The notes beneath the pieces are model-generated. The model was not told the DNA's origin. It searched no databases and was given only the letters and a program-made list of their open reading frames with translations. A stretch of DNA of 64,000 nt from Curtobacterium flaccumfaciens (GTDB taxonomy: Bacteria; Actinomycetota; Actinomycetes; Actinomycetales; Microbacteriaceae), in assembly GCA_029689965.1 (NCBI GenBank), contig CP121450.1, positions 2,666,001-2,730,000 of the forward strand. Reading direction: 5' to 3'. Every line of letters begins with the position of its first letter. The stretch's first letter is position 1. Shown here piece after piece: positions 30,899 to 41,120 of this stretch. Both the position numbers and the translations under genes were made by a program.

Positions 30899-31851
30899 GA
30901 CTCTCGTCCTCCGGCGAACCGGTTCTGCAACCAGGCGATGATGAGGACGCCGACCATGAGGACGATGCCGATCGCTGCGGCGTACCCGGGGTGTCCCTGC
31001 TGGATGCCCTGCTGGTAGATGAGGAGCACGGGGCTGGTCGACGCTCCGTTGGGTCCGCCGCCCCCGGTGAGCAGGTACGGCTCGGTGAACAGGTTGGCGC
31101 CGATGACCGTGCTGAGGAGCAGCACGAGCACCGTGGCCGGACGGACGCCGGGCACCGTGACCGAGAAGAACTGCCGGACGCGTCCGGCGCCGTCGGTCGC
31201 CGCGGACTCGTACAGCTCCTTCGGGACGTTCTGCAGTGCCGCGAGGTACAGCAGGATGTAGAACCCGAGCTGCTTCCAGGTGACGAACACGGCGATCATG
31301 GGCATCGCGAGCGCCGAGTTGCTCAGCCAGGACGGACTCGGCGCGAGGGATCCGAGCAGGCTGTTCACGACACCGTTCTGGCTGAACAGGAACAGCCAGA
31401 CGCCGACGACGGCGACGCTGGCCGTGACGTAGGGCACGTAGTAGCTGACGCGGAAGAACGTGGACCATCGGACGAGGCTGTTGAGCGCGGCCGAGAGCAC
31501 GAGGGCGAGCACCACGGTGAGGGGCACGTTGATGACGAGGAACACGCCGACGTTCCGGAACGCCTGCAGCACCTGCGGGTCCTGGAACACCTGGGTGTAG
31601 TTCCGCAGGCCGACCCACGGCCGGTCGACCGAGACCCCCGGCGCGGCGAAGAAGTAGTCCTTGAAGGACATGTACACGGCGAAGCACACCGGGTACGCGA
31701 AGATCGCGAGGACGAACACCAGGTACGGGGCGCTGAAGAGCCACCCGAGCGGGTTCCGGCCGAGGACCTTCTGCAGGGCGGGCCGCGGGGCCCGGTCCGG
31801 TGCGGTTCCGGGCCGGACCCCGCCACGGGGCGATGTCGTGTGGGTGGTCAT
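30895..31851 (-). CDS. Carbohydrate ABC transporter permease, MalF type
   Basis: A 318-residue membrane protein of the MalF/UgpA type: LFSAPYLVFVLAIFAYPVCF, VGVFLVINVPLTVVLALVLS, and EAA loop LYESAATDGAGRVRQFFSVTVPGVRPA. It pairs with the MalG-type permease. It starts at ATG 31851, five bases past the binding-protein stop at 31856. The frame is intact. Confidence 0.92.
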   Translation of the reverse strand: MTTHTTSPRGGVRPGTAPDRAPRPALQKVLGRNPLGWLFSAPYLVFVLAIFAYPVCFAVYMSFKDYFFAAPGVSVDRPWVGLRNYTQVFQDPQVLQAFRNVGVFLVINVPLTVVLALVLSAALNSLVRWSTFFRVSYYVPYVTASVAVVGVWLFLFSQNGVVNSLLGSLAPSPSWLSNSALAMPMIAVFVTWKQLGFYILLYLAALQNVPKELYESAATDGAGRVRQFFSVTVPGVRPATVLVLLLSTVIGANLFTEPYLLTGGGGPNGASTSPVLLIYQQGIQQGHPGYAAAIGIVLMVGVLIIAWLQNRFAGGRES

Positions 31852-31855
31852 CGCG

Positions 31856-33152
31856 TCACTTCTGCTGCGCCTGCTGGGTGAACTTCGACGCGGCCTGCTT
31901 AGCTGCGCCCTGAGGTCACCGTCGCCGGAGATCACGGCCTTCGTGTAGAAGTCGCGGAACCCCTGGAGTGCGGCGATCGTGTTCGGTCCGGTCGGGTCGT
32001 CGACGGTGCGGGCCGCCTGGGAGCCGAACTCCTTGTAGGCGGGGTTCTGCGAGAAGTAGTCGGCGTAGGTGGTGGCGAGGTCCTTCCGGATGGGCATCTG
32101 CCCGGTGGTCTCGAGCAGCTTCTTGTCCTGCTCGCTGCTCGTGGTGTACTTCAGGAAGTCCCACGCGGTGCCCTGGTTCTTGCAGGACGAGTACATGCCG
32201 ACGTTCTTCGCGTCCGGGAACGTGTACGTCTGGTCGGCCGCGGTGCCGTCCTTCGTCGGGACGGGGACGCTCCCCAGTTCACCTTGCCCTTGTAGGACGC
32301 GATGGCCCACGGGCCGACGATCGCCATGGCGGCCTTGCCGGTCGCGAACGCGTCGCCCTGCACCTGCTCGGTGCCGGCGTAGCCCTTCGCGTAGACGGTC
32401 TTCCAGAAGTTCGCGACGTCGTAGCCGGCCTGGTCGTCGAAGGTCGCCTTGTTGTCCTTCGTCGCGATGCCCTTGCCACCGGTCTCTGCGGCGTAGAGCG
32501 GCAGGAAGTCGAAGTTCGGCTGGAAGAACTCGCTCGTCGGGGTCGGGTAGATCGCGTAGGGCGCGGCGCCGGAGTCCTTGATCTTCTGCGCCGCGGCCAG
32601 GAACTCGTCGTAGGTGGCGAGCTTCGGGTCGGTGGTGCTCAGGCCGGCCTTGGCGAAGAGGTCCTTGTTGTAGAAGATCATCACGGGGTTCGACTTCCAC
32701 GGCATCTGGTAGAAGTCACCGTCGGCGGACTCGTACTGGTCGGCGACGTCGCCGGACCGCTTCTCGATGTAGGCGTCGGCTCCGGGGAACTTCGACAGGT
32801 CGACCAGGCCGCCCTGCTTCTGGAACTGTCCGGTCGCGGCCGGAAGGTTGTTGTACACCAGGCAGGGGGTGGTGCCTGCGGTGATGGCGGCGCCGATGAC
32901 CTCTTCGGTGCTCTTGCCGGCCGGGACCTCCTGGCCCTTGACCTGCTCGTCCGGGTGGTCCTTGTTCCACGAGGCGACGGCGGCCTTGCCCCACTGCACC
33001 TCCTGCTCGTTGTTCGAGTACCAGATGGTGATCGGTCCCTTGGCCTTCATCGCGTCGCTCGAGGCGGCGTCGCCACCGCCGGAGCATCCGCTGAGGACGA
33101 GTGCTGAGGCGGCGGCGAGTGCCGTCCCGATGGCGATCATGCGGCGTTGCAT
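31856..33152 (-). CDS. Sugar-binding lipoprotein of ABC transporter (frame broken)
   Basis: An extracellular solute-binding protein of family 1. The signal peptide ends in lipobox LVLSGCSGGG, with Cys23 to be lipidated by Lgt. The mature part begins KAKGPITIWYSNNEQEV and has typical features YNNLPAATGQFQKQGGLVDL, MPWKSNPVMIFYNKDLFAKAG and MAIVGPWAIASYKG. Frame breaks at ~32273 (GGGG reads GGG) and ~31912. Restored ~432 residues. ATG at 33152 lies 46 bases past lacI, so it is probably co-transcribed. The ligand is unknown; the GH130 genes suggest a beta-linked mannose- or glucose-containing oligosaccharide. Confidence 0.9.
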
Positions 33153-33198
33153 GCTGACTCCTTCGTCGGTGCTGCGTTCGGGTCGGTGGTGCTCCCGG

Positions 33199-34227
33199 TC
33201 AGGCCGGGTTCCGGGCGGTGCCCCGGCGGAACCCCTGACGATGAGGCGCGCCGGGGTGAGTGCGCGGTCGACGGTGTCCTTGCCGTCGACGAGGTCGAGG
33301 AGGGTGGCCGCGACGACGCGTCCCCACTCCGCCGGATCGTTGTCGAGCGTGGTGAGGGCCGGGTACACGTGCCGGCCGATCTGCGAGCCGTCGAGGCCGG
33401 AGATCGAGACGTCGTCCGGCACGCGGAAGCCGAGGCGCTGCGCGACCGCCATGCCCGCGATGGCCATGGGGTCGTTGCCGTAGACGATCGCGGTGGGGCG
33501 CTCGAGCGGGCCCGCCCGAGCAGTGCCTCGGTCGCAGCGGCACCGGCTTCCGGGGAGAAGTCGGTCGGGGCCACGCTCGCCTGGACACCCAGCGCGTGCG
33601 CGGTCCGTTCGAACTGCTGGCGCCGTGCCTGGCCGTGCAACATGTCGTCGTTGCCGGCGACGTGCGCGATCCGGGTGTGTCCGAGGTCGGCCAGGTAGCG
33701 GACGAGGTCGTCGATGCCGCGCTCGTACTCGCGTCGCACCGCGGGGAAATCGCTCGGCACGTCCGGCTCGCCGAGCGTGACGGCGACGGAGCCGAGCCCG
33801 GCGACGAGCGCGACGCGGGGGTCGGCACGGCGGAGGTCGGTGATGATGAAGCCGTCCACGCGGCCGTCGCCGGCGAGGGTCCGGTAGGACCGTTCCTCGG
33901 CATCGGCGTCGGCCACGACGCTCAGCACGAGGACCTGCCCGCGTTCGCTCAGCACGGCCTCGAGCCCGGCGATGAACGCTGCGAAGAACGGGTCGGTCTC
34001 GATGATGCTCGGGTCCCGCTTCACCACGAGGCCCAGCGCGGACGTCCTGCGGCTCGTCAGGCTGCGGGCCGCCGCGTTCGGACGCCACCCGATGTCGTCG
34101 GCGGCCGATCGGATGCGGGCGCGGGTGTCCGCGTTCACCCCGGGACGGTCGTTGAGGGCGAGGGACACGAGGCCCTTCGAGACCCGGCGTGCCGTGCGAC
34201 GTCGGTGATGGTGGGTCGTCGTTCCAC
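33199..34227 (-). CDS. LacI-family transcriptional regulator (frame broken)
   Basis: The N-terminal helix-turn-helix PTITDVARHAGVSKGLVSLA and hinge helix NAAARSLTSRRTSALGLVV precede a periplasmic-binding-type effector domain (RVDGFIITDL.., HTRIAHVAGNDDMLHGQARR, VYGNDPMAIAGMAVAQRLGF, ISGLDGSQIGRHVYPALTTL). GTG at 34227 follows AGGAGG. Breaks at ~34190, ~33518 and ~33235. It heads the sugar operon, and two operator-like sites lie ~32-58 bases upstream of its start, so it probably represses itself and the operon until a sugar is bound. Confidence 0.9.
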
Positions 34228-34258
34228 CAGCTGCCACCTCCTGACGCCCCGTCGCGTC

Positions 34259-34284
34259 TGAACCGGTTTAATTGAACCGGTTTA
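34259..34284. promoter_or_regulatory. Two tandem LacI-type operators
   Basis: TGAACCGGTTTA occurs twice, at 34259-34270 and 34273-34284, 14 bases apart. Each is a near-palindrome around a central CCGG, the form recognised by LacI-family dimers. They lie directly upstream of the lacI gene that opens the sugar operon. Spacing of ~1.3 turns would let two dimers bind on offset faces. Confidence 0.8.
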
Positions 34285-34332
34285 GCGTCGCACGGGTGCC
34301 GCGCCGCGCAAGCCCTCGAAGCGCTCCCGTGG

Positions 34333-34374
34333 CCAGACCGCGAACCGGACGACCGTTCGGTGGGTACGGTCTGG
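34333..34374. repeat. Inverted repeat upstream of the DUF4383 gene
   Basis: CCAGACCG (34333-34340) is matched inverted by CGGTCTGG (34367-34374), and inside it GACCGT (34351-34356) by ACGGTC (34366-34371). It lies 25 bases before the ATG of the DUF4383 gene and may be an operator or a leader stem. Confidence 0.5.
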
Positions 34375-34398
34375 CGCACGGAAGCGAGGAGGCTCCCC

Positions 34399-34854
34399 AT
34401 GTCCGACGTCACCACGTCCACCAACCGTTACGCCGGCTCGTCGATCCAGCGGATCGCACTCGTCGTCGGCATCGTCTTCCTGCTCGTCGGGATCGCCGGT
34501 TTCGTCCCGGGTCTGACGACCGGTGACCTGGGCGGTGCCGGGCACGGCTCGATGGCGATGCTGCTCGGCCTCTTCCAGGTGTCCGTGCTGCACAACGTCG
34601 TCCACCTGCTGTTCGGCGTCGTCGGGCTGCTCGCCGCAGGGCGCGCCACCGGATCACGCATGTACCTCGTGATCGGCGGCGTCGTCTACTTCGTGCTCTG
34701 GGTGTACGGCCTCTTCACCGCCGGACACGAGTCCGGAGCGAACTTCGTGCCCCTGAACTGGGCGGACAACTGGCTGCACCTCGTGCTCGCCGTCGGCATG
34801 GTCGCGCTCGGTGTGGTGTTCCCGCAAGAGCGCCGCCGCCCGGTCGGACCCTGA
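34399..34854 (+). CDS. DUF4383-family membrane protein
   Basis: The 151-residue protein has four membrane helices. The motif QVSVLHNVVHLLFGVVGLLA with paired His, and the later NWADNWLHLVLAVGMVALGV, are typical of DUF4383. Function is unknown. ATG at 34399 follows GAGGAGG by seven bases. It is divergent from the lacI operon and convergent with kbl, and is one of the few plus-strand genes. The frame is intact. Confidence 0.85.
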   Translation: MSDVTTSTNRYAGSSIQRIALVVGIVFLLVGIAGFVPGLTTGDLGGAGHGSMAMLLGLFQVSVLHNVVHLLFGVVGLLAAGRATGSRMYLVIGGVVYFVLWVYGLFTAGHESGANFVPLNWADNWLHLVLAVGMVALGVVFPQERRRPVGP

Positions 34855-34885
34855 CGACGTCCCCGGTCCGACGGGCCGCGCGGCC

Positions 34886-34910
34886 GAGCATCCCGGAGCG
34901 TGCGGGGATC
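34886..34910. terminator. Possible bidirectional terminator between DUF4383 and kbl
   Basis: GAGCATCCCG and CGGGGATC with the intervening GAGCGTG can pair with one bulge, in the 59-bp gap between convergent genes. It is a weak call based on position. Confidence 0.35.
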
Positions 34911-34913
34911 CGC

Positions 34914-36095
34914 TCAGTCGCCGGCGGCGTCCCGCGACGCCACGAAGGCGTCGACGCACCGGCGCACCTGCTCCTCGGTGTGCGCCGCCGACAGCTGCAC
35001 GCGGATCCGGGCCCGGCCCCTCGGGACGACCGGGTAGCTGAACGCGGTGACGTAGATCCCGCGGGCCTGCATCTCGTCCGCGATCCGAGCGGTGCGCGCC
35101 GCGTCGTGGAACATCACCGGGACGATCGGGTGCTCCCCCGGCAGCAGCTCGAAGCCCGCGTCGCTCATGAGCGACCGGAAGAGCACCGCGTTCCGCCGCA
35201 GCACGGACCGTGCATCGTCCGACCGCTCGATGAGGTCGAGCGCCGCCACGGTCCCCGCGGCGATCACGGGCGCGAGTGAGTTCGAGAAGAGGTACGGCCG
35301 CGACCGCTGCCGGAGCAGGTCCACGATCTCCCGACGGCTCGCCACGTACCCGCCGCTCGCGCCGCCGAGCGCCTTCCCGAAGGTCCCCGTGTACACGTCC
35401 ACCCGGTCCGCCACCCCGCACAGCTCCGGGGTGCCCCGGCCGTGCTCGCCGACGAACCCGACGGCGTGCGAGTCGTCCACGATGACGAGCGCGTCGTACC
35501 GCTCGGCGAGGTCGCAGATCTCGGCGAGCGGCGCGATCGAGCCGTCCATCGAGAAGACGCCGTCCGTGACCACCGCGCGGAAGCGGGCCGACGAGGCGGC
35601 GACGAGCTGCGCCTCCAGGTCGGCCATGTCCCGGTTCCGGTACCGGAACCGCTGCGCCTTGGACAGCCGGACCCCGTCGATGATCGACGCGTGGTTCAGC
35701 TCGTCCGAGATGATCGCGTCCTCGGCGCCGAGCAGCACCTCGAACAGACCGCCGTTCGCGTCGAAGCACGACGAGTACAGGATCGTCGCCTCGGTGCCCA
35801 GGAAGGCCGAGACCCGGCGCTCCAGGTCGAGGTGCAGATCCTGCGTGCCGCAGATGAACCGCACGCTCGCCATCCCGTAGCCCCAGCGGTCGAGGGCGTC
35901 CTTCGCAGCGTCGACCAGGTCGGTGGAGTCCGCGAGCCCGAGGTAGTTGTTCGCGCAGAAGTTGAGCAGGTCGACGCCATCCGCTTCGATCGCCGCCCGC
36001 TGTGGACCGGCGATGCCGCGCTCCCGCTTCGTCAGGCCGGCTTCCTCGATGCCGGCCAGCTCCGCCGCCAGGTGGTCCTTGATCGCGCCGTACAT
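34914..36095 (-). CDS. kbl: 2-amino-3-ketobutyrate coenzyme A ligase
   Basis: Kbl splits 2-amino-3-ketobutyrate with CoA to glycine and acetyl-CoA, the second step of threonine breakdown. It is a 393-residue PLP enzyme of the alpha-oxoamine synthase family: [58 protein letters not shown] and the PLP Lys motif [19 protein letters not shown]. Start ATG 36095 shares one base with the tdh stop. The frame is intact. Confidence 0.95.
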   Translation of the reverse strand: MYGAIKDHLAAELAGIEEAGLTKRERGIAGPQRAAIEADGVDLLNFCANNYLGLADSTDLVDAAKDALDRWGYGMASVRFICGTQDLHLDLERRVSAFLGTEATILYSSCFDANGGLFEVLLGAEDAIISDELNHASIIDGVRLSKAQRFRYRNRDMADLEAQLVAASSARFRAVVTDGVFSMDGSIAPLAEICDLAERYDALVIVDDSHAVGFVGEHGRGTPELCGVADRVDVYTGTFGKALGGASGGYVASRREIVDLLRQRSRPYLFSNSLAPVIAAGTVAALDLIERSDDARSVLRRNAVLFRSLMSDAGFELLPGEHPIVPVMFHDAARTARIADEMQARGIYVTAFSYPVVPRGRARIRVQLSAAHTEEQVRRCVDAFVASRDAAGD

Positions 36096-37201
36096 CAGAT
36101 CTCCGTCCAGTCGATGACGACCTTGCCGCCGTCCGCGCTCGCCGCCGCGGCGAACGCCTGTTCCCAGTCCCGCGCGGCGAACCGCGCCGAGACGATCGAG
36201 CCGATGCGCTCGCGCAGGACCGCACTGGTCTGCAGCATCGAGCTCATCGTCTGCCAGGTCTCGAACATCTCGCGTCCGTAGATGCCCTTCACGGTGAGCA
36301 TGTGCGTGACGACCTTGCCCCAGTCGACCGCGATCTCGCCGGTCGGCAGGCCGAGCATCGCGATCCGGCCGCCGTGGTTCATGTTCTCGACCATCGACGG
36401 CAGCGCGCTCGGAGCGCCGGACATCTCGAATCCGACGTCGAACCCCTCGCGCATCCCGAGGCGCTCCTGCGCGACGCGGATCGCCGCGACACCGCCGCCT
36501 GCGCCGACCGCTGCACCGCCACCCCCAGCGCCGCCGCTGCCCGTCCCGACGTCGACGCCGAGGTCCGCGCCCATCGACTCGGCCATGGCGAGCCGGTTCG
36601 CGCTGACGTCCGTGCCCACGACGAAGCGAGCACCCGCGTGCCGCGCCACCGCGATCGCCATCAGGCCGATCGGCCCGCACCCGGTGACGAGCACGTCCTC
36701 GCCGACCACGGGGAACGCCAGCGCCGTGTGCACCGCGTTGCCGAGCGGATCGAACATCGCGCCCACGTCCGGGTCGACATCGGTGTGGTGCACCCAGACG
36801 TTCGCTCCGGGCAGGGTCAGGTACTCCGCGAAGGCCCCGTCGCGCTGCACGCCGAGCCCCTTCGTCCGGATGCACATCTGACGGCGCCCGGCGCGGCAGT
36901 TCCGGCAGGTGCCGCACACGATGTGCCCCTCGCCGGAGACCCGGTCCCCCACGGCGACGTCGCGCACGGCGGAACCGACCTCGACCACCTCGCCGAAGAA
37001 CTCGTGCCCCGGGACGAGCGGGGCCGTGACCGCGGAGCCCGCCCAGTCGTCCCACCGCCGGATGTGCAGGTCGGTCCCGCAGATCCCGGTCCGGAGCACC
37101 CGGATGAGGACTTCGTCCTCGGTCGGGACCGGTACCGGCCGCTCCGTCATGATCAGTCCCGGAGCAGCGTCCGGCTTGTACAGCGCCCTCATCGGCGTCA
37201 T
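36095..37201 (-). CDS. tdh: L-threonine 3-dehydrogenase with Gly-rich insert
   Basis: Tdh oxidises threonine to 2-amino-3-ketobutyrate with NAD+. The catalytic zinc site is [15 protein letters not shown] (Cys41) with [12 protein letters not shown]. Four Cys for structural zinc lie in [18 protein letters not shown], and the NAD fold is [20 protein letters not shown]. Residues ~219-239 are an unusual run of Gly, Ala and Ser ([18 protein letters not shown]) at the edge of the NAD domain. ATG 37201 sits after GAGGTGA; 37192 and 37210 are alternatives. It forms a two-gene operon with kbl. The frame is intact. Confidence 0.93.
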   Translation of the reverse strand: MTPMRALYKPDAAPGLIMTERPVPVPTEDEVLIRVLRTGICGTDLHIRRWDDWAGSAVTAPLVPGHEFFGEVVEVGSAVRDVAVGDRVSGEGHIVCGTCRNCRAGRRQMCIRTKGLGVQRDGAFAEYLTLPGANVWVHHTDVDPDVGAMFDPLGNAVHTALAFPVVGEDVLVTGCGPIGLMAIAVARHAGARFVVGTDVSANRLAMAESMGADLGVDVGTGSGGAGGGGAAVGAGGGVAAIRVAQERLGMREGFDVGFEMSGAPSALPSMVENMNHGGRIAMLGLPTGEIAVDWGKVVTHMLTVKGIYGREMFETWQTMSSMLQTSAVLRERIGSIVSARFAARDWEQAFAAAASADGGKVVIDWTEI

Positions 37202-37584
37202 CCGCGTCACCTCGTCGTGCGAAATGGGTGTCGGCGGCTCGTGACCGCCGTCGTCCAGCCTCCCACAGGTCCGGTGGGCGCGCGGCGCGGGTCGCATGCA
37301 CGGCGCGGGGTCGGCGACGGTCGACTCGGCGACGATCGACTCGGCGACGGTCGACTCGGCGACGATCGACTCGGAACGACACCGCCGATGTCGTACGACG
37401 TCGACCAAGTCGGCCGTTGCACGCGCGCACCTTCGCGGGCGCGTGGGAGCGACATCGTCGCTGTCGTACGACGTCGGACTCGTCGTTCTGGGTCGGCGCG
37501 TGCAGCGCGGGGCGACAGGCGGCCTGGAGGCACGGCGCGGGTCCGGCGCGACGACCGGCGTCCGGCAGCGCGCGGCCGGCCTGG
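37202..37584. promoter_or_regulatory. tdh upstream region with palindromes and 15-bp repeat
   Basis: This 383-bp gap between the priA stop and tdh start holds three things. A 15-bp unit TCGACTCGGCGACGG/A is repeated about 4.3 times at 37309-37374. Two copies of the perfect palindrome GTCGTACGAC lie at 37390-37399 and 37463-37472, each inside a longer near-palindrome. The rest shows no gene. The paired palindromes look like regulator-binding sites for tdh-kbl, but no cognate regulator is encoded nearby. Confidence 0.55.
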
Positions 37585-39564
37585 TCAGACCTCGCTGAAG
37601 GGCTCCGCGTCGTCGAGACGCACCCGGAGCGCCGGCGCCGCTCGACGTCGGTTCCCGCCCGGCAGGACGCGCCGGGTCGAGGACCGGCGGATGACCTCGG
37701 CCTTCAGAGTCGCCGCGACCTCGGCGCCGTGGGCGTACGGGAAACGCACGATCGCCCGGACCGTCCCCGGGAGCGGGTCGTCCTCGACCGGCACCGGACC
37801 GAGCACGGGACCGGCCGTCAGACCGTCCAGCGCCTCCACCGTCGCCGACACGGCCTCGTCCGTACCGGTCAGCGTGGCGACCCGGACCGCCGGCGGGAAG
37901 TGCAGCTCGCGACGGTCGGCGAGCTCGTCGTGGGCGGGGCCGTCGAGCCGCCAGAGCGCCATCGCGGTCGCGAGCTTCCCGCCGATGCCGACCAGGTACG
38001 CTTCGGCCCCTGGTGCGCCCTTCGCGGCGGCGTTCGTCCAGAGGCGCAGGACGTCCTCTTGCACGCGGAGTCCCTCGCGGGCGAGCATGCGTTCCCCGTC
38101 GAGCAGCAGCACGCACGCGTAGCCTCCCGGGACGCTCGGCTCGGCCCCTCGGGTCGCGACCACGACGGACGGGCGTGCCGGCACCTCGTCGAGCGGCCGG
38201 GAACCGTCCGCGACCACGATCCGGGTGCCCGGGAACGCGCGGCCGAGTTCGTCCGCCGTACGCTGGGCGCCCTGCCCGACGGGCTTGACCGTGCCGTTGC
38301 CGCAGGTCGGGCAACGGAAGCCGACGGCCAGCGCCCCGCAGAACCGGCACTGCGGGGTCGCACCGCGATGCGGGCTGCCGAGCGGGCCGCCGCAGATCCG
38401 GCAGTGCGCACGCTCGCCGCACTCGGCGCACACCAGCCCGGTGCCGAACCCCGGGCTCGCGACCTGCACGAGGACCGCGCCGTGCTGGCTGGCCTCGCGC
38501 GCGGCACGCCACGCCGAGCTCGGGATGCGCGCCTGTGCGGCGTACCCCTCGGCGCCGGTCTGTTGGACGGTGGGGATGACCTTCGGCGTCTTCACCCGGT
38601 ACGGCGTGAGGTCCTGCAGCCAGTGCAGCTCGACGAGCCGCTGCACGTCGGTGCTCCGGGCGTGCGACAGAAACAGCAGCGCGGCGCCCGACTGCGCTGC
38701 CCGCACGAGGGCGACGTCTCGCGTGTGCACGTACGGCGCACGCGGCTCGACGAACGAGACGTCCCCGTCGTCCCACATCGCGATGAGCCCGAGCTCGGTG
38801 GCCGGTGCGTACATCGCCGTGCGGTTGCCGATCGCGACCACCGCGTGGGTCCGGGCCTGGAGCAACGCTCTGGCGCGCTGCCCGTTCGTCTGCTTCGCGT
38901 CGAACCGGACCACGCGCTCGGTGGGGAGCACCGCCAGCAGTGCCCGTTCGAGTTCCGTGACGTCGCGGAAGTCCGGGACGGCGATCACGGCGGACTGCTC
39001 ACCGGCGACGGCGTGCGCAGCCGCCTGGGCGAGCGTCGCGGCCCACCCGGGGACCCAGACCGGCGCGTCGGCGTCACCGAGCGGGATCGGGTGGGGACGG
39101 CGGCGACCGCAGCACGCCCGTGGTCGGCGACCAGCGCCTCCAGGACGCCCTCGGCGTAGCCGGTGACGGGCGGGGCTCGACCGCCGGCGGCGACCACGAC
39201 GTGTCGCGGGCCAGCCACGCCTTCTCGGCGCGCACCTGGCGCGTCGGCACGGCGAGCCGGAGCACGTCGGAGGCGACGCCGGCGGAACGGTCGGCCACGG
39301 CCCGGGCGAGCGTCCAGATCTCCGGCGCGAGCACCGGCACCGGGAGACGACCGTCTCGATGTCGCTGAGCTCTCCGGGGTAGTCACCCTCGGTGACCATC
39401 TCGACGACGTACGCGTCCGACATGCGCGCACCCGTGCGGAGCGGGACCTTGACGCGGACACCGGGCACGCAGTCGTCCTCGAGCTCGGCTGGCACCCGGT
39501 AGTCGAACAGCCTGTCCAACTGTGGGAGCGGCGAGTCGAGGACGACGCGCGCGACGGTGGTCAC
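37585..39564 (-). CDS. priA: PriA-like primosomal protein N' (probably ATPase-inactive, frame broken)
   Basis: PriA helps reload the replisome at stalled forks. The N-terminal DNA-binding domain starts [23 protein letters not shown]. The zinc-binding Cys cluster is evident ([37 protein letters not shown]), followed by [15 protein letters not shown] and a C-terminal domain. The expected Walker A G-S-G-K-T is replaced by [20 protein letters not shown] and the DEEH box is absent, as in other actinobacterial PriA homologues thought to lack helicase activity. GTG 39564 is 8 bases past metK. Breaks near 39345, 39175 and 39100. Restored ~660 residues. Confidence 0.88.
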   Translation of the reverse strand: MTTVARVVLDSPLPQLDRLFDYRVPAELEDDCVPGVRVKVPLRTGARMSDAYVVEMVTEGDYPGELSDIETVVSRCRCSRRRSGRSPGPWPTVPPASPPTCSGSPCRRARCAPRRRGWPATRRGRRRRSSPARHRLRRGRPGGAGRRPRACCGRRRPHPIPLGDADAPVWVPGWAATLAQAAAHAVAGEQSAVIAVPDFRDVTELERALLAVLPTERVVRFDAKQTNGQRARALLQARTHAVVAIGNRTAMYAPATELGLIAMWDDGDVSFVEPRAPYVHTRDVALVRAAQSGAALLFLSHARSTDVQRLVELHWLQDLTPYRVKTPKVIPTVQQTGAEGYAAQARIPSSAWRAAREASQHGAVLVQVASPGFGTGLVCAECGERAHCRICGGPLGSPHRGATPQCRFCGALAVGFRCPTCGNGTVKPVGQGAQRTADELGRAFPGTRIVVADGSRPLDEVPARPSVVVATRGAEPSVPGGYACVLLLDGERMLAREGLRVQEDVLRLWTNAAAKGAPGAEAYLVGIGGKLATAMALWRLDGPAHDELADRRELHFPPAVRVATLTGTDEAVSATVEALDGLTAGPVLGPVPVEDDPLPGTVRAIVRFPYAHGAEVAATLKAEVIRRSSTRRVLPGGNRRRAAPALRVRLDDAEPFSEV

Positions 39565-39572
39565 GCGGTGCC

Positions 39573-40786
39573 TCAGACGGCGGCGGCGACGAGTCCTGCG
39601 GCGGCGCGGAGTTCCTCGACGCGGTCGAAGCTGTTCCCACGTGAAGCCGGGAGCTCGCGGCCGAAGTGACCGTACGTCGCGGTCTTCGCGTAGATCGGGC
39701 GGAGCAGGTCGAGGTCGCGGATGAGCGCCGCCGGACGCAGGTCGAAGACCTCGGTGATCGCTGCCTCGATCGTGGCGTCGTCCACGTGTCCGGTGCCGAA
39801 CGACTCGACGTACAGCCCGACCGGCTTGGCGCGACCGATCGCGTAGGCGACCTGCACCTCGAGCCGGTCGGCGAGACCCGCGGCGACCGCGTTCTTCGCG
39901 ACCCACCGGAGCGCGTAGGCGGCCGAGCGGTCGACCTTCGACGGGTCCTTGCCGCTGAACGCACCACCGCCGTGCCGCGAGGCCCCGCCGTACGTGTCGA
40001 CGATGACCTTGCGGCCGGTCAGGCCGGCGTCGCCCTGCGGACCGCCGATCTCGAACCGCCCGGTCGGGTTCACGATGACGTCGACGTGCGACGCGTCGAG
40101 GTCCACCAGGTCGAGGACGGGACGGATCACGTGCTCGGTGACCGCGTCGGTGAGCTCGTCGAGCGTGACGGACGGCGAGTGCTGCGTCGAGAGCACGACG
40201 GTCTCGACGGTCTTCGGCACGACGCCGTCGTACCCGACCGTGACCTGGGTCTTGCCGTCCGGGCGGAGGAACGCGAGGTCGCCCGACTTGCGGACCGCGG
40301 CCAGCCGCTCGGCCAGGCGGTGCGCGAGCCAGATCGCGACGGGCATGTACTCGGGCGTCTCGTTCGTCGCGAAGCCGAACATGATGCCCTGGTCGCCAGC
40401 ACCCTGGCGGTCGAGCGGGTCCACGCCGGCGCCGGAGCGCGCGTCGAGGGACTCGTCGACGCCCTGGGCGATGTCCGGCGACTGCGCACCGATCGACACC
40501 TCGACGCCGCAGGTGTGACCGTCGAAGGACGCCTCGGACGAGTTGTAGCCGATGCCCGTGATGACGTCGCGGACGAGCTTCGGGATCTCCACGTAGCCTG
40601 AGGTCGTGACCTCGCCGGCGACGTGGACGAGCCCGGTGGTGACCATGGTCTCGACGGCGACGCGCGCGTGCGGGTCCACCGTCAGCAGCGCGTCGAGGAT
40701 CGTGTCCGAGATCTGGTCGCAGATCTTGTCGGGTGCCCCTCGGTCACCGACTCGGACGTGAAGAGGCGCAGGTTGCTGCTCGTCAC
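39573..40786 (-). CDS. metK: S-adenosylmethionine synthetase
   Basis: MetK makes S-adenosylmethionine from methionine and ATP. Start GTG 40786 ([21 protein letters not shown]). Signatures [15 protein letters not shown] and [19 protein letters not shown] are both present, with the ATP-site VIPDL-equivalent region and Lys/Asp metal residues. One break at ~40738 (CACCCCGAC reads CACCCGAC). Restored ~404 residues. Only five bases separate it from the rpoZ stop: coaBC, which normally sits between them, is absent. Confidence 0.96.
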
Positions 40787-40791
40787 CGGGA

Positions 40792-41055
40792 TCAGTCGGT
40801 GGGCTGCTGCTGCTTGGTGACGGTGAGCTTGTCCTCGTTGATCTCGTGCAGCGCGACGGACAGCGGCTTGTCGTCGATCGTCGAGTCGACCAGCGGGCCG
40901 ACGTTGTCGAAGAGCGAGCCCTCGTGCAGGTCGGCGTAGTAGTCGTTGATCTGCCGCGCGCGCTTCGAGGCGAAGATGACGAGCGCGTACTTCGACTCCA
41001 CCTTGGCGAGCAGGTCGTCGATGGGCGGGTCGATGATGCCCTGGGGGTTGGCCAT
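40792..41055 (-). CDS. rpoZ: RNA polymerase omega subunit
   Basis: Omega (87 residues) aids assembly of RNA polymerase. The conserved helix [25 protein letters not shown] and C-terminal [17 protein letters not shown] are clear. ATG at 41055. It follows gmk with a 65-bp gap and precedes metK. The frame is intact. Confidence 0.95.
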   Translation of the reverse strand: MANPQGIIDPPIDDLLAKVESKYALVIFASKRARQINDYYADLHEGSLFDNVGPLVDSTIDDKPLSVALHEINEDKLTVTKQQQPTD

Positions 41056-41120
41056 GGTGTCTCCTGTCGACGGAACGAACGAGGTGGCGCCGGACGGAGC
41101 CCGGCACACGCGTGCGCCGG

